Source: an uncultured bacterium (GTDB lineage Bacteria > Sysuimicrobiota > Sysuimicrobiia > Sysuimicrobiales > Sysuimicrobiaceae). From it: 64,000 nt of DNA. The DNA lies in assembly GCA_938028835.1 (NCBI GenBank), contig CALIMJ010000008.1, forward strand, positions 1-64,000. The letters are read 5' to 3'. Positions 26,592 through 34,943 of this stretch are shown here, one piece after another (position 1 is the first letter of the stretch; each line of letters starts with the position of its first letter). Below the pieces are notes generated by a model that searched no databases, was not told the DNA's origin, and saw nothing but the letters and a program-made list of their open reading frames with translations. Made by a program: the position numbers and the translations under genes.

Positions 26592-27266
26592 TTGCGGCGG
26601 CCCATCCCCACGGAGGCGCACCGGCAAGAGGCGGAGGTACGCTTCCCCGTGTTTTCCACCCGCGGGTTCGGTCGGCGGGTGGAAGCGGCCGGCGGCCGGT
26701 TGCGGTTCGGCTACGCCTTCACGGACACGGTGCTGCGTCCCGCACGTCCCCGCACCGGAGCGGAGGGCAAGGCGGTGCTGCGGCTTCGGGAGGAACGCAG
26801 GCCGCAGGTCCGTTGCAGGCTGCTGCTGAGCTCCGGGGAGTTGGACAGGACCCGCGGGTTTGCGGTCAAGCGGTCGGCGCTGCCGGGCGGCAAGGTTCAG
26901 CTGTACGAGGGGGGCCGCGGCGACGCGCTGAGGGTGGCCCGCGCCCTGGGCTTTGAGCCGGCCTTCCGGATCCGCCACGAACAGGGCAGAGCCTGGACGC
27001 TACCCGGAGGGGTCGAAGTGGTGCTGGAGAGGGTGCGCGGGTACGGAGGCGGCCGTGAGGTGGACCTGGGCTGGTGGGCGGAGGTGGCGGTGCCACACGG
27101 CCCGCTAGCCCGGCGGCGGCTAGCCTCCACCCTGGTGCGCCTGGGTCTGGACCCCCGGAGTGCGGTCGCCCAAGGGCTGCCGGAGATAGTGGCCCGGGCC
27201 CTGGCAGGGGCCGCAGGGAGCCGCGTCGAACCCCGGCGTTCAAACCCCCGCAGGAGGAGGCCATGA
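26592..27266 (+). CDS. CYTH-domain phosphohydrolase/cyclase-like protein
   Basis: This 224-residue protein fits the CYTH superfamily (adenylate cyclase IV and thiamine triphosphatase tunnel fold). The diagnostic N-terminal ExExK appears as EAEVR, with arginine in place of lysine, followed by alternating charged strands such as [19 protein letters not shown] and [12 protein letters not shown]. Such proteins act on triphosphate substrates with metal. The TTG at 26592 is the likely start, three bases after the S41 gene. Its stop overlaps the TrpB2 start, which is an odd partner. Confidence 0.65.
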   Translation: MRRPIPTEAHRQEAEVRFPVFSTRGFGRRVEAAGGRLRFGYAFTDTVLRPARPRTGAEGKAVLRLREERRPQVRCRLLLSSGELDRTRGFAVKRSALPGGKVQLYEGGRGDALRVARALGFEPAFRIRHEQGRAWTLPGGVEVVLERVRGYGGGREVDLGWWAEVAVPHGPLARRRLASTLVRLGLDPRSAVAQGLPEIVARALAGAAGSRVEPRRSNPRRRRP

Positions 27267-28627
27267 GGGATCTGGTTAAGGTGGTGCTGCCCGACAGCGA
27301 GCTGCCCAAGGCTTGGTACAACATCCTGGCGGACCTGCCCACCCCTCCTCCGCCACCCCTCCACCCCGGAACCAAGCAGCCGGTAGGGCCCGCGGACCTG
27401 GAGCCGTTGTTCCCGCGGGAGATCATCCTGCAGGAGGTGAGCACCGAACGGTGGATCGAGATCCCGGAGCCGGTGCGCGAGGTGTACCGGCTGTGGAGGC
27501 CCACCCCCCTGATCCGGGCCCGGCGGCTGGAGGCGTCCCTACGCACGCCCGCCCGGATCTACTACAAGTACGAGGGCACCAGCCCCGCCGGCAGCCACAA
27601 GCCCAACACCGCGGTGGCACAGGCCTTCTACAACCAGCAGGCCGGCGTGCGCCGCCTGACCACGGAGACCGGGGCAGGACAGTGGGGCTCGGCCCTCGCC
27701 ATGGCCTGCCAGATGTTCGGGCTGGAGTGCACGGTGTACATGGTCCGGGTCAGCTACCAGCAGAAGCCCTACCGTCGCGTGCTCATGGAGACGTGGGGCG
27801 CGGAGGTGGTGCCCAGCCCCAGCGACCGGACCCGCGCGGGCCGGGCCATCCGGGAGCAAAACCCGGACTCGCCGGGCAGCCTGGGGATCGCCATCAGCGA
27901 GGCTGTGGAGGACGCGGCCACCCACGACGACACCAAGTACTCCCTGGGCAGCGTCCTGAACCACGTGCTCCTGCACCAGACGGTCATCGGCCTGGAGGCC
28001 AAGCGGCAGATGGAGCTGTTCGACGACTACCCCGACGTGGTGATCGGGTGCATCGGGGGCGGCAGCAACTTCGCCGGGCTGAGCTTCCCGTTCCTGCAGG
28101 ACAAGCTTCGGGGCAGGGACCTGCGGGTGGTGGCGGTGGAGCCCACCGCGTGCCCCACCCTCACCCGGGGACGTTACCTTTACGACTTCGGGGACACCGC
28201 CCGCATGACCCCGCTGGTGAAGATGTACACCCTGGGGCACACCTTCGTCCCGCCGCGGATCCACGCGGGCGGACTGCGCTACCACGGGGACGCGCCCACG
28301 GTCTGCCTGCTGTACGACCAGGGCTACATCGAGGCGGTGGCCTACCCGCAGAACGCGGTGTTCGAGGCCGCGGTGACCTTCGCCCGGACGGAGGGGATCC
28401 CGCCCGCCCCGGAGAGCGCGCACGCGGTGCGCCGGGCCATCGACGAGGCGCTGGCGTGTCGGGAGTCAGGGGAGTCGAAGGCCATCCTGTTCAACCTTTC
28501 CGGGCACGGGCACTTCGACCTCGCCGCGTACGAGGAGTACCTGGCCGGACGGCTGCAAGACTTCGACTACCCGGAGGCGGACATCCAGAGGGCGCTGGAA
28601 GGGCTGGAGGAGCTACAACCCGCGTAG
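27263..28627 (+). CDS. TrpB2-type tryptophan synthase beta chain
   Basis: This 454-residue PLP enzyme belongs to the longer TrpB2 branch. The cofactor lysine is in [16 protein letters not shown], the active-site acid in [14 protein letters not shown], and the phosphate loop in [10 protein letters not shown]. It condenses indole and serine. TrpB2 commonly works without TrpA and may salvage indole. GGAGGAGG precedes the ATG at 27263. No other trp gene is nearby, and the coupling is to a CYTH gene. Confidence 0.93.
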   Translation: MRDLVKVVLPDSELPKAWYNILADLPTPPPPPLHPGTKQPVGPADLEPLFPREIILQEVSTERWIEIPEPVREVYRLWRPTPLIRARRLEASLRTPARIYYKYEGTSPAGSHKPNTAVAQAFYNQQAGVRRLTTETGAGQWGSALAMACQMFGLECTVYMVRVSYQQKPYRRVLMETWGAEVVPSPSDRTRAGRAIREQNPDSPGSLGIAISEAVEDAATHDDTKYSLGSVLNHVLLHQTVIGLEAKRQMELFDDYPDVVIGCIGGGSNFAGLSFPFLQDKLRGRDLRVVAVEPTACPTLTRGRYLYDFGDTARMTPLVKMYTLGHTFVPPRIHAGGLRYHGDAPTVCLLYDQGYIEAVAYPQNAVFEAAVTFARTEGIPPAPESAHAVRRAIDEALACRESGESKAILFNLSGHGHFDLAAYEEYLAGRLQDFDYPEADIQRALEGLEELQPA

Positions 28628-28631
28628 CCGG

Positions 28632-29033
28632 TCAGGCCTCGGCGAGCGGAAAGCTCAACAGGCGGTCCACGCGCAGGCTCAGCCGGTCGAGGATCTCCGC
28701 GGCGCGATCCCGGCACTCCTCCGGGACCACCACGTGGAACTCCCCGCCGCAGCGGTCCGCGTAGGCCCGGAACAACTGCCACTGGCGGGCGGTCTCCTCC
28801 AGGTCCAGGGTGTCGCAGGTCTCCACCTCTACCACCAGCAGCCGGTTCGCCGGGTCGCGACCGGTGAGGTCCGGCCGCGACGGGGAAAACCCCGGCAGGT
28901 GGAGGGAACGGGGCGGCCGTTCGCCCGGGAGGTCTGCGAAGATCCGGGTGTAGCCGGAAGCGGCGTATTGAACCCGGGCGGCCCGGACCAGCCGCACGTG
29001 ACGCTGGAAGGAAGCGAGCCTGCGGTGCGCCAC
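28632..29033 (-). CDS. Hypothetical PD-(D/E)XK nuclease-like protein
   Basis: I do not recognise this 133-residue protein. SRPDLTG followed by LLVVEVETCDTLD and a helix EETARQWQLFRAYAD resembles the PD...ExE core of restriction-like nucleases, though the usual lysine is a threonine. It starts with GTG and its end is five bases from the convergent TrpB2 stop. The gene is divergent from the DtxR-type regulator 75 bases away. The nuclease reading is inference from pattern only. Confidence 0.55.
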   Translation of the reverse strand: MAHRRLASFQRHVRLVRAARVQYAASGYTRIFADLPGERPPRSLHLPGFSPSRPDLTGRDPANRLLVVEVETCDTLDLEETARQWQLFRAYADRCGGEFHVVVPEECRDRAAEILDRLSLRVDRLLSFPLAEA

Positions 29034-29108
29034 GGTCCCAGCTTGCCACGGGGGCCGGCCCCCGCCAACGGAGCCGGTCCCGTGCTATGGTTTCCGGGGA
29101 GGCAGCCG

Positions 29109-29801
29109 GTGTCCACCCACGACATCGCGAAGACCGAACGCACGGAGATGTACCTGAAGGCGGTGTTCGCCCTGCAGCACACCGCCCCGCCGGCCACGGT
29201 GTCCAAGGTGGCGGAGTTCATGGGGGTTTCCGTGCCCTCCGCCTCGGAGATGCTGAAGCGGCTGGAGCAGCAGGGCTACGTGTGCGGCACCGGCGAAGGG
29301 GTGGGGCTGACGGCTGCCGGCCGGGAGGTGGCCGTGCGCGTGGTGCGCCGGCTGAGGCTGGCAGAACGCCTGCTCACGGACGTGCTGGGCCTCGAGCTGG
29401 AGCGGGTCTACGAGGAGGCCTGCAAGCTGGAACACGTCATCAGCCCTGAGGTGGAGGCCCGGTTGGAGCACGTCCTGGGCTCGCCCGAGCGTTGCCCGCA
29501 CGGACTCCCCATCCCGCGGCCCGACGGGTCAGTGAGCCCGCTGCCCCCGGAAACCCTCGCGGACCTGGAGGAGGGGCAGACGGGGGTGGTTTGGGCGATC
29601 CCCGAAGAGGACCCGCAGCTGGTCGCATACCTGCGGTCCCTTCACCTGGTACCGAACGCGCGTGTGCGGGTCCTGGAGGTGGCGCCCTTCAACGGACCGA
29701 TTTTCTTCGAAGCGGACGGCTTTCGACACGCCGTCGGCCGGGAGGCCGCAGGCCGCGTGCGCGTCCACACCGAGCAAGCCCCGCCCGATCGGGAAGGTTA
29801 G
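29109..29801 (+). CDS. DtxR/MntR-family metal-dependent repressor
   Basis: This 230-residue regulator has an N-terminal winged helix (KTERTEMYLKAVFAL, TVSKVAEFMGVSVPSASEMLKRLEQQGY), a dimer and metal domain with CKLEHVISPEVEARLEHVLG, and a C-terminal FeoA/SH3-like domain from about residue 150. The cysteine in EEACKLEH is where DtxR and IdeR place a metal ligand, favouring iron over manganese. GGGGAGG precedes the GTG at 29109. It sits directly before an Fe(III) transporter whose promoters carry matching palindromic sites. Confidence 0.9.
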   Translation: MSTHDIAKTERTEMYLKAVFALQHTAPPATVSKVAEFMGVSVPSASEMLKRLEQQGYVCGTGEGVGLTAAGREVAVRVVRRLRLAERLLTDVLGLELERVYEEACKLEHVISPEVEARLEHVLGSPERCPHGLPIPRPDGSVSPLPPETLADLEEGQTGVVWAIPEEDPQLVAYLRSLHLVPNARVRVLEVAPFNGPIFFEADGFRHAVGREAAGRVRVHTEQAPPDREG

Positions 29802-29803
29802 GG

Positions 29804-29838
29804 TTGACAAGCACCAGTCCTTAGAGTAGCCTAAAGCC
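29804..29838 (+). promoter_or_regulatory. Iron-regulated promoter of the Fbp transporter
   Basis: TTGACA (29804-29809) and TAGCCT (29827-29832) are 17 bases apart. The -10 lies inside TTAGAGTAGCCTAA, which matches the left and central parts of the DtxR/IdeR box (TTAGGTTAGSCTAACCTAA). Iron-loaded repressor would cover the -10 directly. Confidence 0.7.
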
Positions 29839-29886
29839 GCAAATTTGACCTTTCCAGTCAACAATGGCACGGAGGTGAGGCGCACG

Positions 29887-30930
29887 ATGGCAGCACGCCC
29901 CGCCGCACTTTGGCCCCTTCTCTTGCTGCTGGTCTTCCTCACTCTTCCGCAGCTACCGGCTTCGGGGCAGGCCCGGGAGCTCAACCTGTACAACGGCCGG
30001 CACTACGACACCGACGAGGCCATCTACCAGGAGTTCACCCGCAGGACCGGGGTACGGGTGAACTTGGTACAGGGTGACGCGGACCAGCTCATCGAGCGCA
30101 TCCGGGCGGAAGGCTCCAACAGCCCCGCGGACGTGCTGGTGACCGTGGACGCCGGGCGCCTGTACCGGGCCCAGCAGCTGGGCCTCTGCCAGCGGGTGGA
30201 CTCGCCGGTGCTGAGCGCCAGGATCCCCGGGCACCTGCGGGATCCCCAGGGGCACTGGTTTGGGTTCACCAAGCGCTTGCGGGTCATCGCGTACTCCCGG
30301 GCCCGCGTGGACCGGGCGGCTCTGTCCACGTACGAGGACCTGGCCTCTCCCCGGTGGCGGCGCAAGGTGCTCGTCCGCAGCTCCAGCCACGTGTACAACC
30401 AGTCCCTGGTGGGAGCCCTTATCGCCTGGCACGGCGAAGCCTTCGTCGCCCGCTGGGCCCGCGGGATGGTGGCCAACTTCGCGCGCCCGCCGCAGGGGGG
30501 AGACACTGACCAGCTGCGGGCCCTGGCCGCGGGGGAGGGCGACGTGGCCTTGGTGAACCACTACTACTACCTGCGGCTGCTGAACTCGTCCAATCCTACT
30601 GACCGAGCGGTGGCGCAGCAGGTGGGGCTGTTCTTTCCCAACCAGGGTCCTGAGGACCGCGGGGTGCACGTCAACCTGAGCGGCGCGTGCGTGGTGAGCA
30701 CGTCCCGGAACCGTCAGGCCGCGGTGGCCTTCCTGGAGTTCCTGAGTTCGGACTTCGCGCAGGAAGTGTTCAGCAAGGGCAACTTCGAGTTCCCCGCGGT
30801 GCGGGGGATCCAAAACCCCATGGCCGCGATCGCCCCCGCCAACCTCCGGGAGGACACGCTGAACGCCGCCACCTACGCCGCCAACGGCGGCAGGGCTCTG
30901 CACCTCATGGTGGCCGCAGGCTGGAGGTGA
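29887..30930 (+). CDS. Fe(III) ABC transporter substrate-binding protein
   Basis: This 347-residue exported protein has a signal peptide (WPLLLLLVFLTLPQLPASGQA) and matches the FbpA/FutA group of periplasmic-type binding proteins: LNLYNGRHYDTDEAIYQEF, SPADVLVTVDAGRLYRAQ, VALVNHYYYLRLL and VHVNLSGACVV. The paired tyrosines in NHYYYL correspond to iron ligands of the family. GGAGGTGAGG precedes the ATG at 29887. It is transcribed from the iron-box promoter. Confidence 0.93.
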   Translation: MAARPAALWPLLLLLVFLTLPQLPASGQARELNLYNGRHYDTDEAIYQEFTRRTGVRVNLVQGDADQLIERIRAEGSNSPADVLVTVDAGRLYRAQQLGLCQRVDSPVLSARIPGHLRDPQGHWFGFTKRLRVIAYSRARVDRAALSTYEDLASPRWRRKVLVRSSSHVYNQSLVGALIAWHGEAFVARWARGMVANFARPPQGGDTDQLRALAAGEGDVALVNHYYYLRLLNSSNPTDRAVAQQVGLFFPNQGPEDRGVHVNLSGACVVSTSRNRQAAVAFLEFLSSDFAQEVFSKGNFEFPAVRGIQNPMAAIAPANLREDTLNAATYAANGGRALHLMVAAGWR

Positions 30931-30940
30931 GGGGCCGTCG

Positions 30941-32695
30941 GTGACCCCTGGCAGTAGGGCCGCGGGCGGAGGCAGTACTGCGGTGACCCGAGGCCGGCGG
31001 CAGAGCTGGCACGGGCTTCTGCCGGGCGCCGGCCTCGGCGTGGCCGGCGCTCTGTCGCTGCCCGTGCTCACCGTGGCCGCCAGCGTGTTCTTCCCCGCCG
31101 AGGCCGCGTGGGCGGAGTTCGTCCGGCTGGTCCTGCCCCGTTACGTCCGCAACACCGTGTGGCTTCTCCTGGGGGTGGGTGCCGGGACCCTGGTGGTGGG
31201 CGTGGGCGCAGCCTGGCTGGTCACCGCGTACCGTTTTCCCGGCCGCCGGCTGTGCCAGGCGCTGCTCCTGCTCCCCCTGGCGGTGCCCGCCTACCTGGTA
31301 GCGTACACCTACGCGGACCTGTTGCAGTACTCGGGCCCGGTGCAGTCCACCCTGCGGGGGTGGTTCGGCTGGACCCGGGGCTACCCGTTTCCAGAAATCC
31401 GCTCCCTCGGCGGCGCGGTGTTCGTCCTCACGTTTGTGCTGTACCCGTACGTGTACCTGCTCACCCGCGCGGCGCTGCTGGAGCAGTCCCCGATCGTTTG
31501 GGAGGTGAGCCGGACCCTGGGCCACGGGCCGTGGAGCACCTTCTTCCAGGTCGCTCTCCCCGTAGCGCGGCCGGGGATCGCCGCGGGGCTGAGCCTCGTG
31601 GCGATGGAGGTGCTGGCGGACTTCGGCACGGTGAAGTACTTCGAGCTGGACACCTTCGCCACGGGGATCTACCTGGTGTGGTTCAGCTTTGGGTCGGTGC
31701 TGGGCGCCGCAAAACTGGCGGTGTGGCTGATGGGGTTCGTGCTGGCGGTCGTGGCCGTGGAACGGCTTTCCCGGGGCCGGAGGCGGTACCACCGGCCGGC
31801 GGCCCCGGTGCGCGAAGCGCGACCCCAGCACCTCACCGGGCTTTGGGCGGCTTTGGCGCTGGGGGCGTGCCTGGTACCTCCGGCCTTGGGGTTCGGGCTT
31901 CCCGGTGCGTACCTCGGGTGGATGGCCTGGGTAGGCGGGGATCCCCTGTGGGGGCGGGCGTTCCTCCGCCTGGCGGGCAACACCTTCGTCCTGGCCACCA
32001 CCGCTGCCGGGGCCGCGGTGCTGATCTCAGCCCTGCTGGCCTACGGGCTGCGCCTTGCCCCCACACCGGTGATGCGGCTGGCGGCCCGGGTGGTGTCCCT
32101 AGGCTACGCGGTGCCGGGCGTGGTGGTGGCGGTAGGTGTGCTGGTGCCCTTCGGGTGGCTGGGCAGCGCCGTGGACACGTACTTCCGGCAGTGGTGGGGA
32201 ATCTCCACGGGGCTGATCCTCACCGGGACCACCTTCACCCTCGTGTACGCCTACCTGGTCCGGTTCCTGGCCGCCGCCCTGAGCACCGTGGAGGCGGGGT
32301 TAAGCCGTATCGGGCCGACCCTGGAGGGGGCCGCTAGGACCCTGGGGCACGGGCCCGGAAGCGTCCTGCTGCGGGTCCACGCCCCCCTCATGCGGGGAAG
32401 CATCTTCACGGCGGCCTTGCTGGTGTTCGCAGACGCCCTCAAGGAGCTCCCGGCCACTCTGGTTTTGCGTCCCCTCAACTTTGACACCCTAGCGGTCCGA
32501 CTTTACCTCCTGGCCAGCGACGAGCGGCTCATGCAGGCTTCCACTTCCGGGCTTTGCATCGTGGCGGTGGGGTTGCTGCCGGTCCTTCTGCTGGACCGGG
32601 CGGTGCACCGGTCCCGGGCCGAGGCCCCCGCGGGGCCGGGTTCGGGCGACCCATCGGGTCGGGATCGGATTGACCCGACTACCGGATTCGCCTAG
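30941..32695 (+). CDS. Fe(III) ABC transporter permease
   Basis: This 584-residue protein is the fused double permease of the FbpB type, with about twelve membrane helices in two homologous halves. Each half has an EAA loop: EVSRTLGHGPWSTFFQVALPVARPGI and EGAARTLGHGPGSVLLRVHAPLMRGSI. The GTG at 30941 follows the binding-protein stop by ten bases with GAGG upstream. It forms the channel for iron released by the binding protein. Confidence 0.92.
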   Translation: MTPGSRAAGGGSTAVTRGRRQSWHGLLPGAGLGVAGALSLPVLTVAASVFFPAEAAWAEFVRLVLPRYVRNTVWLLLGVGAGTLVVGVGAAWLVTAYRFPGRRLCQALLLLPLAVPAYLVAYTYADLLQYSGPVQSTLRGWFGWTRGYPFPEIRSLGGAVFVLTFVLYPYVYLLTRAALLEQSPIVWEVSRTLGHGPWSTFFQVALPVARPGIAAGLSLVAMEVLADFGTVKYFELDTFATGIYLVWFSFGSVLGAAKLAVWLMGFVLAVVAVERLSRGRRRYHRPAAPVREARPQHLTGLWAALALGACLVPPALGFGLPGAYLGWMAWVGGDPLWGRAFLRLAGNTFVLATTAAGAAVLISALLAYGLRLAPTPVMRLAARVVSLGYAVPGVVVAVGVLVPFGWLGSAVDTYFRQWWGISTGLILTGTTFTLVYAYLVRFLAAALSTVEAGLSRIGPTLEGAARTLGHGPGSVLLRVHAPLMRGSIFTAALLVFADALKELPATLVLRPLNFDTLAVRLYLLASDERLMQASTSGLCIVAVGLLPVLLLDRAVHRSRAEAPAGPGSGDPSGRDRIDPTTGFA

Positions 32696-32700
32696 CCTAA
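32670..32700 (+). promoter_or_regulatory. Second iron-box promoter, before the transporter ATPase
   Basis: TTGACC (32670-32675) and TAGCCT (32693-32698) are again exactly 17 bases apart, and the -10 again continues as TAGCCTAA. The shared TAGCCTAAA core with the promoter at 29804 points to the same repressor. The element overlaps the end of the permease gene. Confidence 0.65.
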
Positions 32701-32722
32701 ACGAGCACGGGGAGGACGGCCC

Positions 32723-33802
32723 ATGGTCGCGCACGCGAGGGAAACGGAAGGTGTTCCGGAAGCCCGGGTACGGCTGGTGGGCATCTCCAAGCGCTTCGGG
32801 ACCGTCCAGGCGCTGTCCGGCCTGACGCTGTCCGTGCAGGCCGGGGAGATCCTGGTGTTGTTGGGCCCCAGCGGGTGCGGGAAGACCACGGCTCTCCGGA
32901 TCGTGGCAGGTCTCGAGCACCCGGACGAGGGCTGGGTGGAGCTGGCGGGGCAGGTGGTGGCAGGACCCCGCTGGGTTCCGCCCGAAGCGCGCGGCGTGGG
33001 CATGGTGTTCCAGGAGCCCTCCCTGTTCCCGCACCTCACCGTCCTCCAGAACGTGGCGTTCGGGCTGCGCGGGATGTCCCGGGCCGAGCGGCTCCGGAGG
33101 GCGCACGAGATCTTAGACCGGGTCGGTGCGGGGGAGCTGGCGGGCCGGTTCCCCCACGAGCTGTCCGGAGGAGAGCAGCAGCGCGTGGCCCTGGCCAGGG
33201 CGCTGGCGCCGAGGCCGTCGGTGGTGCTGCTGGACGAACCCCTGAGCAGCTTGGACCCTGAGCTGCGGCGGCGCATGCGGGAGGAGCTGCGTCGCCTGCT
33301 GAAAGTGGAGGGGAGCACTGCCATCGTGGTGACCCACGACCAGGAGGAGGCGTTCGCGCTGGCGGATCGCATCGGGGTGCTAAGCCGGGGGCGGCTGTGG
33401 CAGGTGGGGCCTCCGGAGGAGATCTACCACGCGCCCGCGTGCCGGTTCGTGGCGGACTTCGTGGGCGAGGCGGACTTCCTCCCCGGCCGTGTCCGCGACC
33501 ACGTGGCCCGCACCGAACTCGGGGACTTCCCCTGCAACGGGCTTCCGGAAGGCGCGTTGGTGGAGGTGATGGTGCGGCCCGCGGACCTGGCCGTGGAGCC
33601 GGATGCGGACGGACCCGCAATGGTGGTCGGCCGCCGCTTCCGCGGCCCGGAGACGCTGTACGAGGTACGGCTGGCGTCGGGCCGGGTGGTCAGGTGCCGG
33701 GTCTCCGGCGACGCTGGCCTCAAGCTCGGCACCCGGGTACGGGTGCGGGCGACCACCCCGCGGGTTGTGGTGTTCCCCGCGGAGGCAGGTGAGCCGGGCT
33801 AG
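32723..33802 (+). CDS. Fe(III) ABC transporter ATP-binding protein
   Basis: This 359-residue ATPase has Walker A GPSGCGKTT, the signature LSGGEQQRVALARAL, Walker B VVLLDEPLSSLD and a C-terminal TOBE-like regulatory domain from about residue 240. It powers the double permease upstream. The start ATG follows GGGGAGG. A separate iron-box promoter allows extra ATPase production. Confidence 0.92.
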   Translation: MVAHARETEGVPEARVRLVGISKRFGTVQALSGLTLSVQAGEILVLLGPSGCGKTTALRIVAGLEHPDEGWVELAGQVVAGPRWVPPEARGVGMVFQEPSLFPHLTVLQNVAFGLRGMSRAERLRRAHEILDRVGAGELAGRFPHELSGGEQQRVALARALAPRPSVVLLDEPLSSLDPELRRRMREELRRLLKVEGSTAIVVTHDQEEAFALADRIGVLSRGRLWQVGPPEEIYHAPACRFVADFVGEADFLPGRVRDHVARTELGDFPCNGLPEGALVEVMVRPADLAVEPDADGPAMVVGRRFRGPETLYEVRLASGRVVRCRVSGDAGLKLGTRVRVRATTPRVVVFPAEAGEPG

Positions 33803-33829
33803 GCCCGGTCCGCACGTGCTGCCTGTCCC

Positions 33830-34561
33830 TCAGTCACGGCGCACCCGCAGCTCCCGGTGGAGTCGCCACAACTCCACGAACGCCCGTACCACCACGTCCG
33901 GCCGGCCGCCGCTCTGACGTCCCCACCGCCGGGGGTAGTGGGGGACTCCCACCTCCACCACCCGCGCTCCGCGGGCGGCTGCCCGGCACAGCAGCTCGGT
34001 GCTGAGGAAGGCACCTGTGGCCCTCAGAGGCAGGCCGTCTACCATCTCTTTGCGCAGCAGCTTGAAAGCGCAGTCCACGTCCCGCACCCGGACGCCGAAC
34101 CAGGTCCGCACCAGCAGGTTCCACAGCCAGCCGAAAAGCCTGCGGTGCGGGGGGTCCTGGCGTCGGAGCCGGTAGCCCACCACCAGGTCCGCGTACGCCG
34201 CGTGGGGCAGCAGGCGCGAGAGGTCCTGGGGGTCGAACTGCCCGTCCCCGTCGGTGAAGAAGATCCACGGGTAGCGGGAAGCGGAAAAGCCGGTCCTCAG
34301 GGCTGCGCCGTACCCGAGGTTGCGGGGGTGGCTGACCAGCCGGACCCGCGGGTCCTCCCCTGCCAGGCGCCGGACCACCTCCGCGGTTCGGTCCGTGCTC
34401 CCGTCGTCCACCACGATGACCTCGAAGGGTACGTGGAGGCCCTCTAAGGTGTGCACCACCGCCCGTACCACGCGTTCCACGTTGCCCTCCTCGTTGTGGC
34501 ACGGGAGGAACGCGCTGACCCCTCCGGAGAGGGCTTCCGTGAGCTTCTGGGGGGAGCTCAC
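33830..34561 (-). CDS. Polyprenyl-phosphate sugar synthase-like GT2 glycosyltransferase
   Basis: This 243-residue GT-A enzyme has SAFLPCHNEEGNVERVV, EVIVVDDGSTDRTAEVV, GYGAALRTGF and the metal motif FTDGDGQFDP. It resembles dolichyl- or polyprenyl-phosphate mannose synthases, without a membrane extension. The GTG at 34561 overlaps the preceding small membrane protein (GTGA). It would make the lipid-linked sugar used by the GT39 enzyme first in the operon. Confidence 0.87.
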   Translation of the reverse strand: MSSPQKLTEALSGGVSAFLPCHNEEGNVERVVRAVVHTLEGLHVPFEVIVVDDGSTDRTAEVVRRLAGEDPRVRLVSHPRNLGYGAALRTGFSASRYPWIFFTDGDGQFDPQDLSRLLPHAAYADLVVGYRLRRQDPPHRRLFGWLWNLLVRTWFGVRVRDVDCAFKLLRKEMVDGLPLRATGAFLSTELLCRAAARGARVVEVGVPHYPRRWGRQSGGRPDVVVRAFVELWRLHRELRVRRD

Positions 34562-34911
34562 GCGCTGCTGCTCACCAGCACTAGTCCCAGGATGATGGCC
34601 GCCACCCCTGCCACCCGTACTGCAGGGATGGTCTCGCCGAACAGGTAGGCGGAAGCCAACAGCACGAGCACGTACCCCAGCGACAGGAGGGGATAGGCCA
34701 GGCTGAGCGGGGCGCGGGAGAGGACCACGATCCACAGCACGCTGGCCACCCCGTACAGGGCGAATCCGGCGAGGATGTGGGGGCTCGTGACGATCCGCCA
34801 CAGGAGCAGGCCCACCTCGGACGCTGCCCCCACCCGCAGGGCTCCCATCTTCAGCAGAATCTGGCCCGCGGCCCCCAGGAGGACGGAGATCAGGATCAGC
34901 AACAGCGTCAT
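34558..34911 (-). CDS. SMR/EamA-like small four-helix membrane protein
   Basis: This 117-residue protein has four membrane helices: LLLILISVLLGAAGQILLK, HILAGFALYGVASVLWIVVL, AYPLLSLGYVLVLLASAYLF and VAGVAAIILGLVLV. It fits the small multidrug resistance and ArnE/ArnF group. Between two glycosyltransferase genes, a flippase for polyprenyl-phosphate sugar is the best reading, though drug export cannot be ruled out. It lies 32 bases after the GT39 gene. Confidence 0.8.
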   Translation of the reverse strand: MTLLLILISVLLGAAGQILLKMGALRVGAASEVGLLLWRIVTSPHILAGFALYGVASVLWIVVLSRAPLSLAYPLLSLGYVLVLLASAYLFGETIPAVRVAGVAAIILGLVLVSSSA

Positions 34912-34943
34912 GGGCTCCCCCGTCTGCTTGGTGTGCAAAGCCG

